DNA of 57,332 nucleotides from Paludibacteraceae bacterium (GCA_024693065.1 JAILLP010000031.1:1-57332); one strand, 5' to 3'. Counted from the first letter of the stretch, positions 7,950 to 17,223 are shown. Notes: a model not told the origin generated them from the letters alone. Made by a program: numbers and translations.

Positions 7950-8840
7950 TCACTCTCCTATCACCAACTGTCTGACATAGTCACACTTGTCTAGCGATTT
8001 TTTTATTTTGGGAGTTATAACGAAGAACCCCCTCCCTGTAAATAATCTAGAATTTATATAATTCATCGGATATGAGGATGCCGGCAATTCGTCCCCTGAG
8101 AACTCTGGGACAAATGTGTTCCCCATACTATTGGAATCCCAAAGTTGGAAGCTCATGACCGCTACCATTGCGCCATACTCGTCCTTCGCAACCACCTTGG
8201 CGGAGATCGTCGTGTCGGCGGGTATCCAGTTCTTTGTTCCGTCCGTATAAACTTGTGGGTTCCCATTCACATCCGTATAGTGTAATTCCGTCGAATATGA
8301 ATGGACGACGGTTGGTGACAGTTCAAACACTCGTTCCCCTAAGATCTTATTACTGAAATTGTCATAAACGGTCAACTTCAAAGTCCGCACCTTCTTGTCG
8401 ATTCCCGAAACCACACAACAAAATATAGACATTCCGTCTCTATCAGGATACAATTGATTCGGAACAATAGGCTTATAAGCTCCTCTATATTTTTTTAAAT
8501 ATGATGGACATATGGAGTCTGAATTGATCTTGATTTGTGCCTGACTGGATCCAAAAAAGGAAAGGCGTCCAATGTTCGACTCAATCCTCAGGTGAGGCTT
8601 CATGGAATGCTTCTTCATGAAGACGGAGACATTTTCAGCCATAGGTTTCACCACCAAGATAGCTCCGAAATTCTTTTGGATCAATGATTCGTCATCTATC
8701 AGGTCGTACGGAGAGAAGACGACAGACCCGGAATCCTTGACGACCCAAAGCGTCTTTTTCAAGGGGTTACCTGCTTGAGCCCGCACCGAAAACGAGGCGA
8801 GCGCCAAGAGGAATATCAGACATGACCAAAAAGTTTTCAT
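7950..8840 (-). CDS. Exported protein of unknown function
   Basis: I do not recognise this family. The start at 8840 is chosen because KTFWSCLIFLLALASFSVRAQA then forms a signal peptide; the ATG at 8903 would put 21 charged residues before it. The 296-residue product has no further membrane span. It looks like a two-domain beta-rich protein: residues ~30-140 with a conserved-looking KPHLRIESNIG, then ~145-270 with an Ig-like alternation (RTLKLTVYDNFSNKILGERVFEL). A few cysteines (SIFCCVV) are present. The next upstream gene (9057-10175) is also exported and unknown; a terminator separates them, so they are probably separate transcripts. Confidence 0.7.
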   Translation of the reverse strand: MKTFWSCLIFLLALASFSVRAQAGNPLKKTLWVVKDSGSVVFSPYDLIDDESLIQKNFGAILVVKPMAENVSVFMKKHSMKPHLRIESNIGRLSFFGSSQAQIKINSDSICPSYLKKYRGAYKPIVPNQLYPDRDGMSIFCCVVSGIDKKVRTLKLTVYDNFSNKILGERVFELSPTVVHSYSTELHYTDVNGNPQVYTDGTKNWIPADTTISAKVVAKDEYGAMVAVMSFQLWDSNSMGNTFVPEFSGDELPASSYPMNYINSRLFTGRGFFVITPKIKKSLDKCDYVRQLVIGE

Positions 8841-8990
8841 AAGATGTTTCTTTAAATTCGGGCTATTGTTTGCGAATATATCACTTCCTATGCACAATCG
8901 CAAAGAGGGAAGCGGATTTATTTCTTCTGTTTCTTCTCTGATTCCTGCGTTTCGGATGAGAGAAAGGAAGGATTATATGTGGGGTGGGGA

Positions 8991-9022
8991 TAAAAAAAGA
9001 ACCCTCACTAGAGGGCTCTTTT
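8991..9022 (-). terminator. Terminator after the exported 372-residue protein gene
   Basis: On the minus strand the arms AGAGCCCTC and GAGGGTTCT (9-bp stem, one G:T pair) enclose a four-base loop and are followed by TTTTTTT. It is 35 bases past the stop at 9057. Confidence 0.8.
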
Positions 9023-9056
9023 ATCGTTCATGAGGATGGATGATGACCGTTGAGCA

Positions 9057-10175
9057 TTATTCTGCAAGAGATTTCTTATAATTCTCTTGTGCCACAGCCC
9101 ATGTTTTCACCAGCTTAGCCATTCTGGATGCGTCCCCGAAGTCGAAAAGCACCTCGTCCGCCTTCTTGTAGTAGCTTTCGCTGCCTGCAAAATCCTTGCA
9201 AAGAGCGCTATACACCGCCATGTTATAGTACATCGCGGCAGTTATCTCCTTGTTCACCTTCGCGTTCTCGTCGTTTGGATTCGACTGGGCCAATGCCTCT
9301 TGCCATACCTTCACGGAAGGGGCGGCCATCTCCTTGAACCGATCCAACTCGAATGGGCGTTTCTTCAGGAAGTCGAACGCCTCCTGGAACTTATCCACGG
9401 ATGTGTTTATGTCGGTATAGTCAATCGTGCATTTTTTCCTTACCCTCACCTTGTATAGATGGAATTTCACTGTTGACAGAGGGGTTGAGCCGATCACCTT
9501 CGACAAAAACGGTGAATAGTCTTTCAATTGGTTGGCCAATGTGAAGCCCGACATCTTTTTGTGCAAATCATCCTCCGCAAGTTTTTTGTCCAAGAACGGG
9601 TTAGAGACAAAGTCTTGCAAATAGTAGAGCGTATCCGTGTAGACCACGCCACTCTGCGAAGAGACTTCCACTGTGAACCCCACTTCTTTTGTGGACAATG
9701 CTACCAACGCATGTGGTCCCGGCGGTGGTGGAGGAGTAGTTGGCTCCACTGTTTTGGACGACCCTGTGGTGATGGAGAATTTCCCGATCTTCAGAACAGT
9801 CTGTTGGTTGGATTGCGTCGATCTCTTCCTTGGCGCAGGTCGTTTCGCACTAAGATCCTCAATCTTCACCGGTGTGGACTTCTCGAAGTAATCATTTATC
9901 GCCACAACAATATCCGCACCGTCAGGACTGGACACGAACGTACGGTATGAGACACCCAATGTGTTCATGCTCGTTCTCATGAAAGAGGTTGAGGATTGCA
10001 GGGGAACAATATGTTCGGTGACCAATGACCATGATTCCGCCGCCGTGTCAATCGGGCAATATGGATAGCCAGGCACCGTGTGGAAACCCAAGGATTCCCT
10101 GTCCGCCGTTTGTGCCATCATGGTTCCGCTTCCCGCGGCCAACATGAGCACGCCTAGTAAAATTCTTTTCTTCAT
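9057..10175 (-). CDS. Exported protein of unknown function with helical TPR-like C-terminus
   Basis: A 372-residue protein with a signal peptide (KKRILLGVLMLAAGSGTMMAQ). Residues ~25-110 are a beta-rich region, followed by a basic and proline-rich linker (RPAPRKRSTQ ... PTTPPPPPGP, ~110-155). Residues ~160-260 are a second mixed domain. The last ~110 residues are helical, with a TPR-like pair (AAMYYNMAVYSALCKDFAGSESYYKKADEVL). The proline linker suggests a periplasmic or surface protein with separated domains. I cannot assign a function; the neighbouring exported gene at 7950 is equally unknown. Confidence 0.7.
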   Translation of the reverse strand: MKKRILLGVLMLAAGSGTMMAQTADRESLGFHTVPGYPYCPIDTAAESWSLVTEHIVPLQSSTSFMRTSMNTLGVSYRTFVSSPDGADIVVAINDYFEKSTPVKIEDLSAKRPAPRKRSTQSNQQTVLKIGKFSITTGSSKTVEPTTPPPPPGPHALVALSTKEVGFTVEVSSQSGVVYTDTLYYLQDFVSNPFLDKKLAEDDLHKKMSGFTLANQLKDYSPFLSKVIGSTPLSTVKFHLYKVRVRKKCTIDYTDINTSVDKFQEAFDFLKKRPFELDRFKEMAAPSVKVWQEALAQSNPNDENAKVNKEITAAMYYNMAVYSALCKDFAGSESYYKKADEVLFDFGDASRMAKLVKTWAVAQENYKKSLAE

Positions 10176-10478
10176 TATTTTTCAAAGGGACGCTGATCTA
10201 CCACAATCCAAACGACCGAAGGTCCCCGTTAGTCGATTGCTTGGAAAAAATTTCAACATTCAGCTATAAATGTAATATAAATTTCCGAATAATCAAACTA
10301 TTATACTGAGAATAGAGGAAAAAATGTTCATGTGTTGATGGAAACTAGCGAGGAAGTCTTGGAATTTAAAAACGTTCCAAGGCGCATTATCGGGTGGGTT
10401 TATGTGGATGCATAAAACAAGGAGGCAGGAGACATCGTCGTTGTCCCCTGCCTGTCCTGCCAAAATATTATATCGTTA
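10176..10478. other. Spacer between the exported protein gene and the SulP gene
   Basis: These 303 bases contain the SulP terminator (10415-10452) and otherwise an AT-rich stretch that must carry the promoter of the minus-strand gene at 10175. No exact TAnnTTTG is visible and no small gene is supported. Confidence 0.6.
10415..10452 (-). terminator. Terminator after the SulP gene
   Basis: On the minus strand 10442-10452 pairs with 10424-10434 (11 bp, one G:T pair), followed by TTGTTTTATG. It lies 27 bases past the stop codon. Confidence 0.75.
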
Positions 10479-12188
10479 CTACTTTTCTTTTACGTACTCA
10501 CCCGCCTTCGCCAACGCCTCGTTGATGTTGGAGCAGATATTCTCCTCCCCGACCAACTGATCGAACTTAGCCTTCAGCAACATGGAGCGCACATGCTTGT
10601 TGACGCCTGAGAGCACCACCTTGATGTTCGCGCGCTGCGACTGCATACAGAGGTTTTCCAAGTTGTGCAGACCGGTCGAATCCATGAAAGGAACCTTACG
10701 CATACGAATGACGCGCACCTTAGGGGCGTCCGCCACCTCGCTCATGATCTCGTCGAACTTGTTGGCGATACCGAAGAAGTATGGACCATCGATCTCATAG
10801 ACACCAACGCCCTCCGGGATGATGAGTTTCTCCTCGTGCACCGTCACGTCCAGGTTGTCGCCCGGATCGATTTCGTCACGGAAGACACGGATGATGGAGG
10901 ACTCGTTCACACGACGGATGAAGAGCACCACCGCCAGAAGCAGACCGATCTCTATCGCCACCGTCAAGTCGAACACCACCGTGAGGATGAAGGTCACGAT
11001 CAACACGGAGAAATCGGACTTCGGACTCTTGGACAAAGAGACGAAGGCGCGCCAACCGCTCATATTATAGGAAACGACGATCAGCACACCCGCCAGACAA
11101 GGCATAGGGATATAGCCGACCAATCTGCCCAAAGCCAACAAAACCAGCAACAGGACAAAGGCATGCACGATACCCGCGACCGGCGTACGTCCACCATTGT
11201 TGATGTTCGTCATCGTACGGGCGATGGCGCCAGTGGCAGGAATACCGCCGAAGAAAGGGACCACCACGTTGGCGATGCCCTGGCCGATCAACTCCGTGTT
11301 GGAGTTGTGCTTGTCGCCCGTCACACCATCCGCCACCATGGCGGAGAGCAACGACTCGATAGCGCCCAGCATAGCGATCGTGAACGCGGCAGGGAACAAC
11401 CTACGGATAACGCTCAGATAAGTCTCGTCCGCCGCCAGCGTCATGTCCGGCACGTGCGGCATCGGAATGCCGGAAGGCAACTCGTACAAATCGCCGATGG
11501 TCTGGATGGAAGTCACCCCGCAGAACTCACGCAGGAGATAAACAGCCACCGTCATCACCACGATAGCCACCAACGAGCCAGGCACCTTCTTCGAAATCTT
11601 CGGAGTGAGGACGATGATGAGCAAGCTCAACAGCCCCACACCCAACGCCCAGAAATTAACATGGCTGAAGTTCTTGAAATAACAGATCCATTTATGTATG
11701 AAGTCAGCCGGCACATCCGTGATGCCCAAGCCGAACAAATCGTTCATCTGCGTGGAGAAGATCGTCAGCGCAATACCGCCCGTGAAACCCACGATCACAG
11801 GGTAAGGGACGAACTTGATGACACTACCCAAGTGGAAGAAACCCATGAAAATCAGCAGGACACCCGCCATGATCGTGGCGATGGTCAGACCACCCAAGCC
11901 ATATTGTTGGATGATGCCATAGACGATCACGATGAACGCACCCGTCGGTCCACCGATCTGCACCTTCGTTCCGCCGAAAAAAGAAACCAGGAAACCCGCG
12001 ATAATCGCAGTGAGCAAACCCTCTGTCGGACCTACGCCCGAAGCGATTCCGAATGCGATGGCTAAAGGAATGGCGACGATACCCACAATGATACCCGCCA
12101 TCAAATCTGTCATGAAACGTTCCCTACTATAATCCTTAAGACAACTAAACAACCTCGGAGCAAAAACATCCGATAGTGATGCTTTCAT
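10479..12188 (-). CDS. SulP-family anion transporter with STAS domain
   Basis: An inner-membrane anion transporter of 569 residues, the normal SulP length. Residues ~25-430 hold the multi-span core: DLMAGIIVGIVAIPLAIAFG as the first span, then the SulP-typical GGTKVQIGGPTGAF, FVPYPVIVGFTGGIAL and GIANVVVPFFGGIPATGAIA. The C-terminal STAS domain (~445-555) has the phosphorylatable-serine type motif PFMDSTGLHNL. Members move sulfate, bicarbonate, dicarboxylates or chloride. No sulfur-assimilation or carbonic-anhydrase gene lies beside it, so the substrate is open. It is a single-gene transcript with its own terminator. Confidence 0.93.
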   Translation of the reverse strand: MKASLSDVFAPRLFSCLKDYSRERFMTDLMAGIIVGIVAIPLAIAFGIASGVGPTEGLLTAIIAGFLVSFFGGTKVQIGGPTGAFIVIVYGIIQQYGLGGLTIATIMAGVLLIFMGFFHLGSVIKFVPYPVIVGFTGGIALTIFSTQMNDLFGLGITDVPADFIHKWICYFKNFSHVNFWALGVGLLSLLIIVLTPKISKKVPGSLVAIVVMTVAVYLLREFCGVTSIQTIGDLYELPSGIPMPHVPDMTLAADETYLSVIRRLFPAAFTIAMLGAIESLLSAMVADGVTGDKHNSNTELIGQGIANVVVPFFGGIPATGAIARTMTNINNGGRTPVAGIVHAFVLLLVLLALGRLVGYIPMPCLAGVLIVVSYNMSGWRAFVSLSKSPKSDFSVLIVTFILTVVFDLTVAIEIGLLLAVVLFIRRVNESSIIRVFRDEIDPGDNLDVTVHEEKLIIPEGVGVYEIDGPYFFGIANKFDEIMSEVADAPKVRVIRMRKVPFMDSTGLHNLENLCMQSQRANIKVVLSGVNKHVRSMLLKAKFDQLVGEENICSNINEALAKAGEYVKEK

Positions 12189-12348
12189 AATAACAACAAT
12201 GTTAAATTTTTATAAATTAAAAAAATGAGTCGCGAAGTTAGTCATTTTTTCAATCACAAAAACAAAAATGCGGCTCAAAATATGTTATTTAACATTGTTT
12301 AATGATATATGGAGCACGTCGGTTTCATTTACCGCACCAAACATGTAG

Positions 12349-12384
12349 TATTTACTATTTATCCATTTACCATTTACTATTTAC
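12349..12384. repeat. Heptamer array (YATTTAY) near the cytidine deaminase end
   Basis: Five 7-base units of the type TATTTAC/CATTTAC in tandem, with one extra base after the second, ending just before tagcgct. Similar units occur at 17010-17068. Confidence 0.75.
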
Positions 12385-12448
12385 TTAGCGCTGATGCGAT
12401 GATTTCGCCTCAAACTCCATGAACTCTTTGCTCCGTGAGAAATTTAGC

Positions 12449-12916
12449 CTACATCTCGAACTGTAGCGGAAGCAACGAGGCGATGCTTCTCAGCCGATAG
12501 ATTTTTTGTTCTCCATAGAGGAGCACGGAAATAGGCTTCCCGAAACGGTTCTCCGTCTCCAACAGAGACTGCCGGCACGCCCCGCATGGCGTGATTGGGG
12601 AAGGAAGGAAACCCTCCGCATTACGGGCGGCGATCGCCAGCAAACGAACGGGCTGGTCAGGGTACGTGGCGTTGGCGTAGTAGAGAGCAGTACGCTCGGC
12701 GCACAATCCGCAAGGGTACGAGACATTCTCCTGGTTGCTTCCACGCACCACCTCCCCGTTCTCCAACAACAGTGCGGCACCCACCGCGAACTTGGAATAA
12801 GGGGAATAGGAGCCCTCCGTGGCCCTCTTCGCCTCATCGATCAACCGGCGCTCCTGCTCGCTCAACTCATTCCATGAAAGCACCTCCACCCTACAGATTA
12901 TTTCCTTCGTATCCAT
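12449..12916 (-). CDS. cdd: Cytidine deaminase
   Basis: Hydrolytic deamination of cytidine and deoxycytidine to uridine and deoxyuridine in pyrimidine salvage; a zinc enzyme of the cytoplasm. The start at 12916 (MDTKEIICRVEVL) gives 155 residues, close to the tetrameric-type family length; the longer frame to 13063 would run over the divergent promoter region. The zinc site is complete: CAE in PCGLCAERTAL and the second PCGACRQ pair. The form is the three-cysteine (tetrameric) one. SYSPYSKFAVGAALL is the usual N-terminal substrate loop. It is divergent from the glucosaminidase gene at 12981, with only 64 bases between the starts. Confidence 0.95.
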   Translation of the reverse strand: MDTKEIICRVEVLSWNELSEQERRLIDEAKRATEGSYSPYSKFAVGAALLLENGEVVRGSNQENVSYPCGLCAERTALYYANATYPDQPVRLLAIAARNAEGFLPSPITPCGACRQSLLETENRFGKPISVLLYGEQKIYRLRSIASLLPLQFEM

Positions 12917-12927
12917 GACAAAAAATT

Positions 12928-12957
12928 TTTCTATTGTATCAAAATCATATATCTTTG
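12928..12957 (+). promoter_or_regulatory. Promoter of the glucosaminidase operon
   Basis: TATCTTTG at 12950-12957 is an exact TAnnTTTG -7 element. TTTC at 12928-12931, 18 bases upstream, is one change from TTTG. It lies 23 bases before the start codon at 12981. Confidence 0.55.
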
Positions 12958-12980
12958 TAAAAATAATAAAAAAAGGAAGA

Positions 12981-13799
12981 ATGAGAAAAATTTCGGTCAC
13001 AATCATTACGCTCTTAGCATACGCATGCGTCCTTTCCGCAGCGCCGAAAAAACTACAGGTCAACGTCGACTACATCAATAGATACTCACAGATAGCCATA
13101 GAGAAGATGCGTGAACACCGCATACCCGCCAGCATCACCCTCGCCCAGGGCATCCTCGAATCGGGCGCCGGGCAAAGCGAGTTGGCCAAGAAAAGCAACA
13201 ACCACTTCGGCATCAAGTGCCACGACGATTGGAAGGGCGAAAGGGTCTACCATGACGACGACCAGAAGCAGGAGTGCTTCCGCAAATACAGCAAGCCGGA
13301 ACTCTCCTACGAAGACCACTCCCAATTCCTCAAGAAGAAGAGATACGAGTCGCTCTACTCCCTCAACGTCACCGACTACAAGGGTTGGGCGAAGGGACTG
13401 AAGGCATGTGGCTACGCTACCGCCAAGGACTACGCCGACCGCCTCATCGAACTCATCGAGACATATGAACTGCAACAATACGACCAAATAGCCTTGGGCA
13501 ACATGCCAAAGGACGTGATCAACCCAGCCCAACCAGGCGGCGAAGGCGAGAACACACCGATCGCCCCGGAGGTCAAATACCTCAAGGAGAGCAGCATGGG
13601 CGAGATCCCTGTGTGCGACACGCACAGCGTCAATAAGGAGGGCAAGAGGGAATACGTCACCGCCAGACGAGGCGACTCCTACGAGTCCATCGCGGACGAG
13701 TTCGACCTGCGCAGATGGCAGATCCGCCGCTACAACAAGCTGAGGAGGGGAGACAACTCCCAACCTGCCACAGGCGACACCGTATACATCAGCAGATAA
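12981..13799 (+). CDS. Glucosaminidase (GH73, FlgJ-like) with C-terminal LysM domain
   Basis: A peptidoglycan hydrolase that cleaves the N-acetylglucosaminyl bond, acting in the periplasm or on the wall. The start at 12981 follows a clear promoter and gives a signal peptide (RKISVTIITLLAYACVLSAAP). Residues ~25-165 are the glucosaminidase domain: SITLAQGILESGAGQSEL with the catalytic Glu at residue 60, then NNHFGIKCHDDWKG and SYEDHSQFL. Residues ~225-271 form one LysM (REYVTARRGDSYESIADEF, DTVYISR) for wall binding. It heads a close plus-strand series (acyltransferase 18 bases on, then radC and a deacetylase), probably co-transcribed. Confidence 0.93.
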   Translation: MRKISVTIITLLAYACVLSAAPKKLQVNVDYINRYSQIAIEKMREHRIPASITLAQGILESGAGQSELAKKSNNHFGIKCHDDWKGERVYHDDDQKQECFRKYSKPELSYEDHSQFLKKKRYESLYSLNVTDYKGWAKGLKACGYATAKDYADRLIELIETYELQQYDQIALGNMPKDVINPAQPGGEGENTPIAPEVKYLKESSMGEIPVCDTHSVNKEGKREYVTARRGDSYESIADEFDLRRWQIRRYNKLRRGDNSQPATGDTVYISR

Positions 13800-13817
13800 A
13801 GAATAGATCATTACAAA

Positions 13818-14978
13818 ATGGCAAACGATTTCAATTACGACAGCATACGTCCCTACAGGGATGAGGAGGTGAAGGACGCGATCATACGGATGACCAGCAA
13901 CGAAGAGGTATACGCCGTGGCGAAAGCCATCTTCCCTAACCGCAAACCGGAGGAGGTCATCCAATGGCTACGCTCCTTCAAAACCGTGCATGACTTCCAG
14001 AGCCAACTCATCGCGCCATTCCTGCTCGGCTCCATGGACGCCACCGGCAGCACCTACCATCTATACGGTACGGAACACATCGAAAAAGGCAAACGACACC
14101 TTTTCATCTCCAACCACCGCGACATCATCATGGATGCCGGCATCCTCAATTCCCTGATGGACAAACATGGTATCGAGACCACGGAGATAGCCATCGGCGA
14201 CAACCTATGCGCCCGCCCTTGGATCACCGACGCATTGAAGCTGAACAAGAGTTTCCTCGTGCGCCGAAGCGGCACGAAACGTGAGCTCTTCGACGCCTTC
14301 CGCACCCTCTCCCACTACATACGGGAGGCCATCACCTCCAACCGCACCTCCATCTGGATCGCGCAAAGGGAGGGCCGCACGAAGGACTCGGACGACCGCA
14401 CGCAGGAGAGCCTCCTCAAAATGTTCTCCATCAGTGCGCAAGGCAACATCAAACAGAGCTTCATCGACCTCAACATCACACCGATCAGCTTCACCTACAA
14501 ATACGACTCTTGCGACTACCTGAAAGCCATGGAGTTCCAGCAGAAGAGAGACGACGCCGACTTCAAGAAGAGGCCGGAAGACGACATCGAGAACATGCGG
14601 GTGGGCATCATCGGATTCAAGGGTGACGTCAACATTCAGATCACCCCAAGCATCTCGCCGGACATCGAAAGGCTCGTGGACGATGCGGACGACAGGCAAG
14701 CGGTCATCGACAAGGTGGCGCTGATCATCGACCGAAAGATACACCAGAACTACCTCATATACCCTCACAACTACGTGGCGATGGACAACCTGCGCCACAC
14801 CACGGAGAACCTGGGCAAGCATTACACCCCAGAGGAGAAGAAGGAGTTCGAGGCCTACGTCGACAAGCAAATCGACAAGATAAAATTACCGAACAAAGAC
14901 ATCCCTTTCCTGAAGGAACGATTCTGGACCATGTACGGGAATCCGCTCATCAACCAAATCGCCGCCCAAAAGGAGTGA
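13818..14978 (+). CDS. PlsC-like glycerophospholipid acyltransferase
   Basis: Probable 1-acyl-glycerol-3-phosphate acyltransferase-type membrane-associated enzyme of lipid synthesis, 386 residues. The acyltransferase domain lies at ~75-260. The catalytic NHxxxxD block reads NHRDIIMD near residues 98-105, followed by the second block with LNKSFLVRR and the EGR block (IAQREGRTKDSDD). The C-terminal ~120 residues are a Bacteroidetes-type extension. It is longer than minimal PlsC (~240) but like the large forms found in this phylum. Acyl chain and acceptor cannot be told from sequence. It is 18 bases after the glucosaminidase gene and 24 before radC. Confidence 0.88.
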   Translation: MANDFNYDSIRPYRDEEVKDAIIRMTSNEEVYAVAKAIFPNRKPEEVIQWLRSFKTVHDFQSQLIAPFLLGSMDATGSTYHLYGTEHIEKGKRHLFISNHRDIIMDAGILNSLMDKHGIETTEIAIGDNLCARPWITDALKLNKSFLVRRSGTKRELFDAFRTLSHYIREAITSNRTSIWIAQREGRTKDSDDRTQESLLKMFSISAQGNIKQSFIDLNITPISFTYKYDSCDYLKAMEFQQKRDDADFKKRPEDDIENMRVGIIGFKGDVNIQITPSISPDIERLVDDADDRQAVIDKVALIIDRKIHQNYLIYPHNYVAMDNLRHTTENLGKHYTPEEKKEFEAYVDKQIDKIKLPNKDIPFLKERFWTMYGNPLINQIAAQKE

Positions 14979-15002
14979 GGAACAGAATAAAAAATTAGCA
15001 TC

Positions 15003-15731
15003 ATGGAAAATTTACCTAATCGTTTGAGCCTAAAAGAGCTGGCGATCGACGACCGCCCGCGCGAAAAAATGTTGCAGAAAGGAGCGGGCGCGCTTTCCAA
15101 CGCCGAACTGCTCGCCATCCTCATCGGCAGCGGCAACAACATGGAGACCGCCGTCGAACTGTCGCAACGCATCCTGACGGACAACCGCAACAACCTCGCC
15201 GAACTCAGCACGAAAGACCTTCCCCACCTGATGACCTACCGGGGCATCGGAGAGGCCAAGGCCATCACCATCGCAGCAGCCATGGAGATCGGCAGGCGAC
15301 GCAGCGTGGAGAAAGCGTTGGAGAGACCCTCCGTCTCAACGAGCGAAGAGGCCTACAACATCCTCAAGACATACATGGAGGACCTCAATCACGAAGAGGT
15401 GTGGGTGCTCTACCTCAACCAAGCCAACAAGATCATATCCAGCAAGAAAATAAGCTCCGGTGGCGTAGCACTCGCCATCATGGACGTGAAACTCATCATG
15501 AAGGAGGCCTGCAACCTGCTCGCATCTTCTATCATCCTCAGCCACAACCACCCCTCCGGTGCCATCATCCCCAGCGAGCATGACAAGAAAAGCACGCAGA
15601 GGATCAAGGAAGCCTGCAACATCTTCGAAATCAGTATGCTGGACCATATCATCGTGGGGAAAGGTTCCTACTTCAGCTTCAACGACAACGGACTATTACT
15701 TTTAGAAGAAAAACAAACCAAGAAGAAATGA
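15003..15731 (+). CDS. radC: RadC family JAB-domain protein
   Basis: A 242-residue RadC homologue. An N-terminal helix-hairpin-helix (LPHLMTYRGIGEAKAITI, ~70-90) precedes a JAB1/MPN metalloprotease-like domain with the motif SHNHPSGAIIPSEHD, giving metal ligands His181, His183 and Asp194. The family was named for DNA repair, but its biochemical role remains unsettled. Length and motifs are intact. It overlaps the next gene by four bases (ATGA), so translation is probably coupled. Confidence 0.93.
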   Translation: MENLPNRLSLKELAIDDRPREKMLQKGAGALSNAELLAILIGSGNNMETAVELSQRILTDNRNNLAELSTKDLPHLMTYRGIGEAKAITIAAAMEIGRRRSVEKALERPSVSTSEEAYNILKTYMEDLNHEEVWVLYLNQANKIISSKKISSGGVALAIMDVKLIMKEACNLLASSIILSHNHPSGAIIPSEHDKKSTQRIKEACNIFEISMLDHIIVGKGSYFSFNDNGLLLLEEKQTKKK

Positions 15732-17005
15732 TCACAATCTACACCGAGCAAACAAGCCACCGTCTCGCCTACATCTGCGGGCACATCTTCAAGACCGTCC
15801 TCGGCCACGAACCGCGCATCACCACGGACGCAAGCGAGAAAGCGGACATCCGCTACGCGAACACGTTCCAAGAGGGCACACTCACCATACGTCCCAACGG
15901 ACTACTCTTCGAGGAGGACATCCATAAACAGACCATCGAGGGGATCACATGGGAAGGGCTCCCGGCCTTCTTCGCGACCGACGGGGAAATACCTTTCGAC
16001 CTCTTCTCCGCTGCCTTCTACCTGCTGACCCGCTACGAGGAGTACACCTCCGAGCTCAGCGACAAGCATGGCAGGTTCACCGTGCAGGAGAGCGCATCCT
16101 TCAAGCTGCACTTTCTCGAGGAACCGCTCATCGACCTTTGGGCGAATAAACTGGTGGGAATGCTACCCAACCTCGGCGAGCCGGAGAATCCGCCGCACTT
16201 CACCTACCTCCCCACCATCGACGTGGACAATGTCTTCGCCTTCCGCAACCACGGACTGACCCAAACCCTTTTCTTCCTGATGAAAGATGCACTGAAAGGG
16301 CGGAGGAAACGGGCGAAGCTGAGACTGAAGGTGGTCCTCCGCAAGAAAGAAGACCCCTATTTCAACTTGGAGGAGGTGGCGAAGATGCACCGTGGATTGC
16401 CACAAAAGCCCCATTTCTTCTACCACTGCGGATGCTTCGGCGAAAAGGACAAGGGAGTCATCTACCCAAGCCGACGCTACAAGGCCGTCAGGCAAGCATT
16501 GGAGCAGGAGGTCGTCTCAGGACTTCACCCTTCCTACAACGCCTCAAAGCAACTGTGGAGGCTACGGATGGAGAACAACGCCCTGAAAAGATGCCTAGGG
16601 AAACCAACCTTGCACAACCGCTTCCACTACCTGCGGTTCACCCTTCCCGACACCTACGAGACGCTCATCGAGGAGGGATTCACCACCGACTGGTCGCTCT
16701 GCTACTCCAACAACCCGGGCTTCAGGGCAAGCACCTCCTTCCCGTTCCAGTTCTTCAACCTAAAGACGAACGAGGTCCGTCCGCTGACCCTCTATCCCAC
16801 CGTCGTCATGGACAAAAGCCTGCGCAACAACCTGCACCTGTCCATGGAGGAGAGCAAACAGTATATCCTCAACCTTAGCGACAAGGTGAAGTCCGTCAAT
16901 GGCACCTTCATCACCCTCTTCCACAACGAGCACCTGACCGATGAACTGGATTGGGAGGGATGGAAAGGACTTTGCCAGGAGATTATAGACGCACACAAAA
17001 AGTAA
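15728..17005 (+). CDS. Polysaccharide deacetylase family protein
   Basis: A 425-residue cytoplasmic-looking protein (no signal peptide) of the Bacteroidetes polysaccharide deacetylase-like family with an extra N-terminal domain (~1-135: FFATDGEIPFDLFSAAFYLLTRYEEY is typical). The deacetylase-like barrel begins near residue 155 with YLPTIDVDNVFAFRNHG, where the Asp pair is in the expected metal position. The segment HFFYHCGCFGEKDKGVIYP follows, and GLHPSYNAS carries the usual histidine. It may act on surface glycans or wall sugars; the substrate is unknown. It overlaps radC by 4 bases and ends the series that began at 12981. Confidence 0.85.
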   Translation: MITIYTEQTSHRLAYICGHIFKTVLGHEPRITTDASEKADIRYANTFQEGTLTIRPNGLLFEEDIHKQTIEGITWEGLPAFFATDGEIPFDLFSAAFYLLTRYEEYTSELSDKHGRFTVQESASFKLHFLEEPLIDLWANKLVGMLPNLGEPENPPHFTYLPTIDVDNVFAFRNHGLTQTLFFLMKDALKGRRKRAKLRLKVVLRKKEDPYFNLEEVAKMHRGLPQKPHFFYHCGCFGEKDKGVIYPSRRYKAVRQALEQEVVSGLHPSYNASKQLWRLRMENNALKRCLGKPTLHNRFHYLRFTLPDTYETLIEEGFTTDWSLCYSNNPGFRASTSFPFQFFNLKTNEVRPLTLYPTVVMDKSLRNNLHLSMEESKQYILNLSDKVKSVNGTFITLFHNEHLTDELDWEGWKGLCQEIIDAHKK

Positions 17006-17009
17006 GATT

Positions 17010-17068
17010 TATTTACTATTTAGCTATTTACGATTTACTATTTAAGCGCTTTGCTGTTTACTATTTAA
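17010..17068. repeat. Heptamer arrays (TATTTAC type) upstream of enolase
   Basis: Units of the form TATTTAC, TATTTAG, GATTTAC and TATTTAA follow one another at 17010-17045, and two more lie at 17055-17068 after a gcgctttgct break. It is the same unit family as at 12349-12384, again beside an agcgct sequence. Confidence 0.75.
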
Positions 17069-17143
17069 CCTTTCTCCTGGGCATGTGTAGGATGGCAATA
17101 CATAGTGATTCCAGCAGGTTTCTCTAATCAGAAATAGTTAACT

Positions 17144-17181
17144 ACAAATGGCAATCGACGGGAAGGGGAATACCCATTTGT
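17144..17181. promoter_or_regulatory. Inverted repeat upstream of enolase
   Basis: acaaatgg (17144-17151) and ccatttgt (17174-17181) form an 8-bp inverted repeat with a 22-base loop, 64 bases before the eno start codon. It could be a leader hairpin or an operator. I see no clear TAnnTTTG element near it. Confidence 0.35.
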
Positions 17182-17223
17182 TTGTATTGTGTTCACGGTC
17201 CAAAAGCAGAAAATTTGCACTGA

